Positions 55,096 to 64,000 of a stretch of 64,000 bases of DNA are shown here, in pieces. The number at the start of each line of letters is the position of its first letter. Position 1 is the first letter of the stretch. This DNA comes from Sesamum alatum (Eukaryota > Streptophyta > Magnoliopsida > Lamiales > Pedaliaceae). The stretch is from positions 17,349,264 to 17,413,263 of the forward strand of contig JACGWO010000005.1 in assembly GCA_034509735.1 (NCBI GenBank), given 5' to 3'. The translations under genes were made by a program, and so were the position numbers. The notes beneath the pieces were generated by a model. It was not told the DNA's origin. It did not search any database and saw nothing but the letters and a program-made list of their open reading frames with translations.

Positions 55096-56471
55096 TGTTG
55101 TACGCACTCTCTCCCCCACTCGATGTGTTGCGGTCCTCGGCAAGCACGCAGTCCGCCTCGGCGGTGATCGCTCACACTAAACCCAACTTGAAAACACTTG
55201 GGCCTTGCCCAAAACATTGGAACCACGCCGCATGCTGGTCCCATTCTCTCCTCAACGAGTCCTCTTGACTCTGCACAAAGGTCGAGGTCTTCGCCCCCAA
55301 CTGACCGCAAGATTGGGATTACCCCCCCCCCCCGGAATTTGACGGCAGGATGAGGATTCTTCTGGTCCCCACCCAACAAACAGGATCAAGGCTTTAGTCC
55401 CGACCCAACCCGACCGCAAGATGAAGACTCTCAAGTCCCACCGCTCAACAGCACCATGCCGCTCGTGGTGCCCATGGAGCCTAATGCTCCCCGCAATCTC
55501 AACTCGGTTGTCCCTCTCAGAAATTCCTAGACCAAAGAGCCTATATATGGTGTCAGAACCTCTTCAAGGAATGTACTTAACTCAGCTCAACTTATGCTCC
55601 TGATGAACACACAACACGGCTTGGTGGCCTTCTTCTACACAAGCTCCGGACAAGTTGCCGCAATTCACACGTAACGAATCTCTACCCTCTGGTTCTTGGA
55701 GCGTGTCATCTTTTCGCTCGATGCACCCCCATCTCTTCCACGAGTACTTCATCCCAACATTTTCAGCACTGCCCAAACACATTGTTTGGAACACTTCGAC
55801 GCGCAACACTGTCCACAAGAAAAGGGATCTAGGCGTCCACTCCTTGCAACCCCAAGGGTGGCTTGCTCTCATGCACCTAATCGTGCAACTGTACCTCGGC
55901 ACCTCAACATCTGCTCGTCCTTCCCCGTTGGAAGGTTTCTCAACAAGGTGGTACTTCACCCACCGAACGGCCTCAACGCCTTGATCGTCTCCTGACTTGC
56001 AGCATTCCTGCACACATGGTTGCTAAATCGCGCAAACGTGGCTCCCGTAGTCCACCTGGCTCATCGGCATGTCCTCCTCTCGCATAGGGAAGCCAAGATG
56101 AATTCTGAAAATCTGATACATCCATCATCCCAAAACAAAAAATTTCGGGAACGGCCAACAGCTTGCTCGAACACATATCATGCCAACAACACTGCCAACC
56201 CACACAACACAATCACAGGGTTGGACCGTCGCTACTCGCTCACTGAAGCAGCCCCAACGCGCGCAAAAGGATGGCACCCACTTCTCATTCTGTAGCGAAC
56301 ATCCCCCAAAACTATTCCGTCTCACAATCGGCTCACTGAAACATCAAGCGCAGCAAACCTACACAATAGTGCCATAATTCGGTCTGATTCTGTCTCAAAA
56401 CAGTCTCAACTCGCCCCTACCTGCTGTAGAGCTCGTGTGCCACACTTTCACGGGAGCCCGGGATTATCCGG

Positions 56472-56483
56472 GCTCTGATACCA
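56472..56483 (-). other. Primer-binding site, tRNA-iMet, of the non-coding LTR element
   Basis: Minus strand TGGTATCAGAGC, two bases from the 5' LTR end (56486). Confidence 0.95.
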
Positions 56484-56485
56484 AC

Positions 56486-57653
56486 TGTCACGGGCGGACT
56501 CTTTTTTCACAACGGAATATCTCTTTTGTGCCCGTGATGCCTCTCGGTTGCGCACAACCTTCGACCGGCCTTCCTCCATTCGAGTCCTCTCGGTCTCCCG
56601 ACTATATGTCTTCAACACTCCCAGCTTGCTAGCGCGACACCTGAACGCATCCCTGTGCGGCGCCTCACGCCCACACACTCACCTATCCGGAATGCCCATG
56701 TTCGCAGAGGGTCACGGCTCTCGCGCCTTGCGCGCCTTCATGTCCGGCCCCAACTAGCCAGCTTGCCATCACGCGTCTCGCCCACAATCTCAGCCTTGCC
56801 GATACTTCTCGCAATGGCTCGGAGCATCCTCACCCCGTCTCGGGACTATGGGCCAACTTACGCCCACAACACCCATCGCACTCACAACAATCACTCGGTG
56901 CATTACCGGCGCATGTCTTCGCCATGCCCGTCTCGCATGCCTCGTCCGAGTAGGGCAACATCACCCGTCCGTGGCCCAACTCATATGCCAACATCTCGCA
57001 TCAGTCCCGCACGGCATGCGCAACATGCCTTCTTGCCTTTGAGCGTGGCCTCATAATCTTGCCCACAGCGCGGCGTCGCCCCACGATCGCGTATCTTAGC
57101 CAACGGACCATCGTACATGGCTAGAACCCAGTAGCGCATGTTACGAGTAGCTCACGAGGTCTTTCCGCCCGAGAGGTGTTACCTATGACTTCCCGCAGCC
57201 CGCGGGGCATCCTCGCAAACACACGGAGCCTCTCGGCGCATTCCTTGCCCAACGTGTGCCATCCTGGCCCCATGCCGCCCGTTCGATTCCTATTCGGCCC
57301 GGGGACTTTAGCCCTCCCTTCGAGGTGCCTAAAGCCGGCCCTTGAGGCCCCCACATGCCCCAAAGGAATCGCCCATTTAGTGCCTCACTGCACGGGGGGA
57401 CTGGCTGGAGCTCACCACTGTTGTCCCCCTTATAATAGGCTTAAAAACATTTTCCTTTGTTCTAGCAGTAGATATTCAAAGTTCTTGAAATGGTCGAGTA
57501 GCGCACCTAATTTCCAACTCCCTCATCCGACTTCCGAATTGCGTACCGCTTGAACCATTGCGCTCTTGCGTGCCGGGCCAACATCCCCTTATCGCCCGCA
57601 CGTCCTCCGCAAGTCACTGCCGACCACTCCTAGTTAAGGGGCGGCAGGTGACA
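56486..57653 (-). repeat. 5' LTR of the non-coding LTR element (1168 bp)
   Basis: Plus strand TGTCACGGGCGGACTC...GCGGCAGGTGACA, with 6-bp inverted ends TGTCAC/GTGACA. It matches 53151-54266 along its length apart from two indels. Confidence 0.93.
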
Positions 57654-57658
57654 CCGTG

Positions 57659-57845
57659 GCAGTCGGTGTCCATTGTTTTCATTACGGGTTTTCAAAAGGT
57701 GAAGGGTGTGGCTTATGTTTTGTTTGTTGATCGTTTTTCAAAGTATGACATTTTTATTGTTGTGCCACACGCTTGCCCCGTTGAGATAGCGGCTAAATTG
57801 TATTTTAAATATATGACTAAGTATTTTGGTGTGCCAACTGCCTCC
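57659..57845 (+). pseudogene. Gypsy integrase core fragment, right of the inserted LTR element
   Basis: WQSVSIVFITGFQKVKGVAY, VLFVDRFSKYDIFIVVPHAC and AAKLYFKYMTKYFGVP are the start of a Ty3/Gypsy integrase core. It continues the zinc-binding piece that ends at 53145. The first catalytic residue position reads V (SIVFI) where D is usual, so it is decayed. It ends at about 57840, after which GC-rich non-coding sequence follows. Confidence 0.85.
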
Positions 57846-58382
57846 ACGAATCCGTGCACGTCCTAGCAACCGCTTGGACTGCTCCTCGCAACTGCCGAGC
57901 GTAACCGTCAGCGGTTGGTCCCTCGCACATCTGTCGTTCCCTGCGCGCACGTGCACACAAATTGTCTGCTAAGCTGCCGCACATCGTTCGGCTAATGCCC
58001 GCAACAATCCACACGAAGCCCATACGACATGCGCGCGATTTTTCCGTCTATGAATTTTCGCCTACTGTGCTGCCTGATTCCGCCCCATGACAGTCAACCT
58101 TCACTCAATCTCACAAGCACTCGTGTTTGTTTATAGTCTGAATCAAAGTGTGGAAGCCAACGGCATTCCTTGTATTGTCGAATGGTTGATTAATGCAAGG
58201 TTGGGATCATTCTTGTAAATTGTATGCCTCGTTTATATTGTGTAGCGATCTTGTATGATTTGAAAAATAAAGCAAATGAACCCCTGTGTTCTCCATTGAT
58301 AGAGGATAATTTGTTTCATTTTCCAACACACAGGGGATTAATTTGCTAAAAGAACACATTAAGAGATTTCTGCTCATTTCCC

Positions 58383-59796
58383 GTATCACAAAAAGTAAAT
58401 TACATTTAACTTGTATTTAGGCATGTTGTTTTCTCCACATGTGAAATTGTGAATATAAGATATTTTTGCAACCTGTTCATTGGAAACTACGTAACATGTG
58501 ATAATATCGTTCATATTTATTTTTTTCATCATGGTGTGATGTATATGTGATACGGAAAGTAGTTATACCAGAAGCTGCAAAAGTTGTGGTTGGGAACTTT
58601 GAGCAAGTGGGCGCAAGAAGACGTGAAAGAAATAGGAGTGAAGAGGACTTGATGACTTGTTCTTTTCTTAGCTGGTCCACTTAGATGGTTTACTTGTGTT
58701 TAATCCGTTTCTCTTGCACTTGCTGTCTGAAAGAGAAGCTGGACAACAACAAGAAGACCGTTACCTTTCTTGTTTTGTTATGCGGACAAGACAATTTAGG
58801 TTTGGCAATGGGTTCGGGTAAGCCGATGGGTCTACGACTGTGTCGATCCAACCTATAAACTTGGGTCTAGGACTAATAACGTCGAGACAGGTATTAGTTT
58901 AAATTAAAAGCTTCCCATGGTCCATCAGAATAGCAATTGAGCCGGTTGGCCAATAATTCGGTGACACTCCGATCCTAGATTGGATTTTCTACAAGAAATC
59001 CTATTACATCTTTTACTCCATTTAACATACATATGTTACATGTATAAAATATTTTCTTGAAAAAAATACATATTGTCATCTTTATACATGTGACGGATTT
59101 ATATTGAATAGAATAGAAAATACAATAAGATTTGAAATAGCAAATTCAAACCGCTTCGCTCCCGGGGAAGAGTCGCTCCTAGCTCCCCTATCCCAACTTG
59201 CTGCTACTTTACCTTCTCAGATTTCTGTACTATTTCAATCATTTCTCGTTCCGCGTTACGCCAGTGCACTTACCTGACAAGCGAGTCTCTCGTATCATTT
59301 ATCTTTGTCATTTTCATTGTAGAGTGTGTAGTTCGTTGCTATGGAGATGACATACATGCACAAACATTGAGTTTGATTTAGGGATGATATCATCTACGCT
59401 CTTGACCTATGATCTGTTTATACAAATTATCCTGATCTTTTGAATAATTACATATACATCCACCAAAAACATCAACAGCATTTACACAAAGCACCTCTAC
59501 TTTTTAGAAAATTACTCATATACCCCATAAAACATCAAGCTGAAAACGATTGGAAGAATTTTCAGCCCCCAACGATGTAAACTGTACATTTCTATCCATA
59601 ACGATAACTAATACGATCGCAGTCTGCATCATGGATCAAACCTAATCGACAAAAGAACGTAACTACTAAATACAGCTATATGCAATACTAATCAGCTAGC
59701 TAATACCTGCATTCATACGACACTGCTATCTGCAATTCCATATCTACAAACAGCTGAAGGGAAAATATTCTAACCAGGCAATTTCTAAAAAGAGTT
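58383..59796. other. Intergenic stretch and probable 3' UTR of the U-box gene
   Basis: No gene recognised between the composite repeat and the U-box stop codon at 59797. A few hundred bases next to 59797 should be 3' UTR on the minus strand; its end cannot be set by eye. A 67-codon frame at 58477-58680 has no features. Confidence 0.5.
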
Positions 59797-62700
59797 CTAT
59801 TTTTTCTTCCTAGGAGCCAAAGCACTTTTCGAGAAAAATTTTCCCAACAATCCTGGTGATTTAGGAGGATTTTTATCTGTCTGTTGTTTGGTGGAGTCTG
59901 TGCTGACATCCGGTCGCGAGCTTTCTCCCGTAGCATTCGATTCTTCTTTCAGAATCCGCAGTAGTTCCATTGCCATAGCCTTTGCTTTCTTGTTGCCGTT
60001 GATGGAGACACTGACGAGGCCTGGGATAATGCCCTCATCCATGACCAACTGACAGTGCTCGAGACGCTGAGAGCACAAAGAAAGAAGTACAGAGACGGCG
60101 TGCTCTTGGTCCTCGTGGCTGTCTTTCTCGAGTAGTTTGGATATTGAAGCGACACAACCATCGGTTTCTGCAATAGACATCCTACCGTCTTCATTGTCGC
60201 ACAGATTCTTCAAAATGGTGATGCAGTATCTTGCCAAAGTACTATCCTCGAAAAGTGGGACTAGTTTGGGAACGAACATGGACGGAATGATGAAGGAATC
60301 AACATCACCATTTGAAGATAAGTTACACAATATTTTCAAGGCAGGTTCCAGCAATTCCTGAATCCAGCTGTCAAGAATGTTCAAGATGCCAATAAATGCA
60401 CCAGATGCTGCAATTCTGTGACCACAGTGTTGGTCGAAGGACAGCTCCTCCAATATGGCGAGAGCTTGCTTGGAGACCTCCGTATCAAGAAACGATGCCA
60501 ACAGATCATATGCATCTTCCTTCATGTACGAGATACTGTTTCTGCAAATACCCAACACAGTAGATTAGTAGTGCAGAATATTCTGAAACGACCCGAGCTA
60601 GATTATTCTGCATCATTGCTTGGTTTTTGCTGAGAGAGCTTTGTTGGCTCAGATAATAGAGGAAAAACTAAAGCTTTAGCATCATAAAACTAGTACTTTC
60701 AGCCTAAAATACTTTACTGTTGTTCATATGTTGCAAGAATAATACACGAAACGAATAAGTAGAATTTTACTCCATTAATGACTCGAGATGTTTTCTTGAT
60801 CCGGGTTCCACTTGACTAGAAATACTTTTGTCAAGAACCAGTGAATAAGATAGTAGAATCATCTGACGGATGTATGATACCTGTGTTTGTGCACAAATTC
60901 AAACAATAATAGGCATCCCGTCATCTGTGCTTCCACATCATGAAGGTTGTGAGCATCCTTCAAAAACCCAAGGATTAGCGGAATGAACTTTTTAGATGGA
61001 ATCACTGACCAAGGTTCATCGTTGTGTTTCAATAACCTTTTGACATCTTCAACCGCGATGCACTGAGAATCCCATGGAAGCCTACTGAATTCCTCCATAT
61101 CTATCTGATGCGACGGTTTCACATCATCACCAATCTTCTTGTACAGGTCTGAACCCTGACTAGATCCAAGTGACGTATTGCTGAGATCCAGCGGAAGATA
61201 TAAATCATTCATGGAACTGCTCAGGCTAGCAATGGAATTCATAGAGGTTTCCCAAGACTTAACTAGTGTCTCCTGAATTTCGGGGTCGGGAATAGATACC
61301 CCATGCATGGAACACCATTTCGTGATGAGGTCTTTCATGCTGGTGTTTGATGTGAACGACAAATGGTTGAGCTTCCTGTTCGTCTTTGGGCAAGTGTCAT
61401 GGCCTTCATCAAACCACTTCTGGATCCACATCCTTTCATATGTTTGTCCCGAAGCAATGACAACAGGATCATACATTAACCTCGACGATAAAGGGCATAC
61501 GAATTCCAGAGGTGGAACAGGCCTACTTAACATGTCAATCTGAGCATTAGACCTATAATTTGCACGGAGTTCCACTTCACCTGATAAATCATACGGGCTT
61601 GCAAATGGAAAGGGATCTTCATGCTCTGACGAACCATTGTGTTTTGGCTCTTTCACTATTATCTTTCCATATTTGTTCAGAAGATTTAGGAAAAACGATA
61701 AGATTTTCCTCTTACTCGGTTCACTTTCACCAAATTTCTCAAGAAGCTTTCTGATGGATCTTTTCTCAATTAATAGAGCTTTCTGGGACGAAATATGAAG
61801 CAGCGAGGAAACAGTGTGAATAGCAGCAAGTGCAGCTTCTTCTGTCGAATCAATAGTGGAACCGTATCTATGAAGCAATTCCCGTAACACCTTCCCGGCC
61901 TCCTCTTCAGATGGATCCAGCCAAAACACTGCACTCCTAAGATCAGCAATAATTCCAGAAATCTGATAGAAACACATAAAAAGTAAAAATCTTTAGATTT
62001 TTTTTCCGGTTTGCAAGTTGTGGGAAGCATCACAAATACTGAATAACTGACCGATTTTATTTTCTCATAGAGATCTTGATTGCTTACCTTTGCTGCCAAC
62101 ATCACCGGAACCATATTCTGAATTTGGCTGAGACTCTGCTCCAGTAAGTTCCTTGATTTTTTACATCTCGACAGTATTGCATCTCCAGTAAGAGCCTGAA
62201 ATGTTAAGCAAACTTGTATATTAAAATCACTTAACAGACCGAAGAAAAAATGTAATTTGTTAAAAACATCTCCCACTAAGATTATGTGTTGCAGCGTGAA
62301 CGAAGAATCAGGAAAATGACAAAGATGTGGAAATTCGACCATCTATCAGATAGTTATGTATTTAATACAATTACTACTGTTCATGGGCACGCAGCTTAAC
62401 TTTAAGGACTCGTGTAACAAAGGAAACAAACAGTTCAAATGTATTATAACCTCGGAAAATGTGATGGTATCACATTGAAACCAATTTGATTGGAATATCA
62501 GAATTCAAGATTACTTGAGACCGAATTAAGTAGTACAGTCAACCAAAACAACTGGTTTAAGGAGCATACCAAATAAAGTACGCTGGACTCACTGCAGTGC
62601 TGTAGCAGAGACTTGGCTTTGGCAATGCCATTGTTTAACAAGCAAAGTGCCTCTAATCCTGACGAGCACCGAGGACGGGCTGCTTCTATCTCTGGAAAAA

Positions 62701-63393
62701 CTTTTGAAACTTTGACAACCAATTTCGACAGTTCTGAACACATTTGAGCATGCACCTACAATCATATGAAATATTAAGTCTTTAAATCATAAAATCTATA
62801 AAATAAGATGCACTTTAACCAAGAGTAGATGAGATGAGAACCTAGAATTTGAATATACAGAACAATCAACATCATTGTCATCTGGAAACAATCAGAAATT
62901 TGTCCTCTGTTATTTGATAGAAGAATAGGATCTGTCTTCGTTAAGATAGTTATAGGGTGAAAAAACTCAGAATGCAGGCATTTACTAGATCACAAAAGAG
63001 GGGGGTAGTTCTCTTTTTCCTTGTTTTTTTGGTGGTACCCAAAGTCCAACATAATATTACCCTGCTACTGTCCCGTTACACCATTAGGAGTTGAAAGAGC
63101 AATTGAAAACGATAACTTCCCATATTTTATTGAGACATCAAAGTTCTGATGTTCAGATTAGCAAGAAAGTTCCATATAGAAAACAATTAGACTTGGAACA
63201 CCTCTAAGATATTTATAGCTTTTAGCAGCCTCTCCCGACACTCCTATTCAACCATGTAGCACTTAAAGTTTCCTTTAACAAAACGGCAAGAGTTCTTATA
63301 GGAATGTAAAGAGAGACCAGAAGATAGTAGTTATACCTTAATGGTTCGAGCTGATGGCAATCCTTCCATAACTTCGGCGACATGATTTCCCAT
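59797..63393 (-). CDS. U-box/ARM-repeat E3 ubiquitin ligase, PUB5/PUB45-like (725 residues, five coding exons)
   Basis: Coding exons on the minus strand: 63337-63393, 62570-62755, 62088-62195, 60881-61962 and 59797-60541. All junctions have GT...AG and the sum is 2178 bases, an intact frame of 725 residues. The start MGNHVAEVMEGLPSARTIK is the short first exon; exons 2-3 give the U-box N-terminal domain (VHAQMCSELSKLVVKVSKVF, EAARPRCSSGLEAL, ALTGDAILSRCKKS). The U-box is at about residues 266-338: PLEFVCPLSSRLMYDPVVIA, SGQTYERMWIQKWFDEG, CPKTNRKL. ARM-type helical repeats fill about 420-690 (QALAILEELSFDQHCG, CNLSSNGD, KLLEKDSHEDQEHAVSVL), and a basic tail ends APRKKK. U-box proteins pass ubiquitin from an E2 to a substrate; ARM repeats hold the substrate. 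Which Arabidopsis PUB is the true counterpart needs a tree. It looks functional. Confidence 0.95.
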
Positions 63394-64000
63394 GAGAAAA
63401 CTATTGCTCCAAGTTTGAAAGAGTCGTCTGCCAAAATAAAACATGATATATTTGTTTAGTATGCCCCATATTATCTTTACCAGCCTATATACCTATAAAC
63501 ATATACACCAGCAATCGTGCGGTCACAAAGACAAGCATGTAAGTGATCCCCGACTTCATTCATAATTCATGACATAAAACTGTGTCCGAGGATATAACAC
63601 ATAGCAGAAACACAACTGGGTAAGCACTACTAGTAGAAAAGTCCCGGGAATATTGCAACGAAATTCCAGCTCAAAGCCCAGAAATGATAAGTCAAACATC
63701 ATTTCAGAGACGGGATTTCATGCAAGAAAGGATTCCGCAACCTGGACTCGTCACCGGGAGCATATATGTACCATGATGAGCTTGTAAAAGATCATTAGCA
63801 TAACACGTTCATATGCAACATATATGCATGACTTTTCCATACTCTGAAGGGGGCTGTATGGTAAGAATTGGCATACTTGGATATTTCTCACAAAAAAAAG
63901 CAAGAAAATGAAGGAAAATTCTTGCCCGAACCAGGTTTGGCCAAACCAAACCAATCATAGAGCAAGTGTATCCATAAGATTGGTCACCTTTCCTTAACTG
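63394..64000 (-). other. 5' UTR and upstream intron of the U-box gene
   Basis: On the minus strand an acceptor TTTTATTTTGGCAG ends at 63428, so the 5' UTR exon 63394-63427 is probably joined to an earlier exon. Upstream sequence (63428-64000) has no coding gene; the transcription start is not placed and may lie beyond the window. Confidence 0.55.

Larger units (their letters stand above)
53151..57653 (-). mobile_element. Non-autonomous LTR retrotransposon without coding capacity (4.5 kb, LARD-like)
   Basis: LTRs 53151-54266 and 56486-57653, TSD CCGTG, primer-binding site for tRNA-iMet (56472-56483) and polypurine tract (54267-54278) define a complete element on the minus strand. The 2.2-kb interior shows no Gag, protease, RT or integrase motif, but has a set of ~100-bp tandem repeats. 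It is richer in GC than its surroundings. It must have moved with proteins from another element. The many open frames (for example 53082-53414, 55582-56013) carry no recognisable domain and shift between the two LTR copies. Confidence 0.9.
52579..58382. mobile_element. Composite repeat: inverted ends, direct repeats and captured Gypsy pieces (possibly Mutator-like)
   Basis: The two ends are inverted: GAGAAATGAGCA (52579) and GGGAAATGAGCA (reverse complement from 58382), with ACAGGGG and ATTATCCT words further in. About 85 bp are also inverted between 52790-52880 and 58150-58245 (CTTGCATTAATCAACCATTC and its reverse complement). By contrast 52637-52750 and 58037-58143 are direct repeats (TTTTTCCGTCTATGAATTTT, CAATCTCACAAGCACTC). 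Between them are Gypsy integrase fragments and a nested LTR element. Termini resemble Mutator-like ends, but I see no matching 9-bp target duplication, so the class is uncertain. Confidence 0.45.

Noticed and set aside
53082..57553. Many open frames of 60-143 codons
   Set aside because: They lie in the GC-richer LTRs and interior of the non-coding LTR element, on both strands, and do not stay open in both LTR copies; no known motif.
52570..58391. A 9-bp target duplication that would prove a Mutator-like element
   Set aside because: Flanks ATATGATGT and GTATCACAA do not match; class left open.
1..64000. CRISPR arrays, bacterial operons, riboswitches
   Set aside because: The tandem repeats present are LTR or satellite-like without regular unique spacers, and everything else is plant nuclear DNA.

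Overview
The window is nuclear DNA of a flowering plant, most likely a eudicot. Evidence: an intron-containing plant U-box/ARM gene, a eukaryotic tRNA-Asn(GTT), plant Copia and Ty3/Gypsy retrotransposons with tRNA-iMet primer sites, a SINE, Helitrons, MITEs, an endogenous plant pararetrovirus and a piece of plastid psaA. The species cannot be told from the sequence. About 90% is transposable-element sequence; only the tRNA (50.9 kb) and the U-box gene (59.8-63.4 kb, minus strand) look like intact host genes.

1-29.4 kb is a nested stack. It holds Copia LTRs of one family (LTR-A) in both orientations (0.1-6.3 kb and 25.5-26.5 kb), and two pieces of an endogenous Caulimoviridae-like pararetrovirus (protease at 6.3-6.7 kb, reverse transcriptase at 28.8-29.4 kb, same strand). 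Two decayed chromovirus (Ty3/Gypsy) copies lie on the minus strand (6.7-13.4 kb and 26.5-28.8 kb). The first carries a solo Copia LTR with target-site duplication (TSD) ATTAC and a plastid psaA fragment. A complete 10.1-kb Copia element lies at 14059-24157, minus strand, with ~2.0-kb LTRs, tRNA-iMet primer site, polypurine tract and TSD CTACA; its gag-pol is broken at about five places.

29.4-37.2 kb is AT-rich: a SINE with a 17-bp TSD, minus-strand Helitrons with recognisable termini (TCTATACTA start, hairpin plus CTAG end), a strong foldback, a 319-bp tandem duplication, and an orphan first exon (35.2-35.5 kb).

37.2-49.3 kb is a Tat-type Ty3/Gypsy element on the minus strand (gag, protease, RT, RNase H, a second archaeal-type RNase H, integrase) sitting in a Helitron. 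Between pol and the 3' LTR, on the opposite strand, it carries an extra gene encoding a plant mobile domain (PMD, 'aminotransferase-like') protein with its own TATA box and likely introns. This antisense cargo gene is the most interesting thing in the window.

49.3-58.4 kb holds a Tourist-like MITE, a Helitron 3' end, the tRNA, and a composite with inverted and direct repeats that contains scrambled Gypsy integrase pieces. One of these pieces is split by a 4.5-kb LTR element without coding capacity (LTRs 1.1-1.2 kb, TSD CCGTG, tRNA-iMet primer site, internal ~100-bp tandem repeats).

59.8-64 kb is the five-coding-exon U-box E3 ligase gene (725 residues), whose promoter lies near or beyond the right edge.
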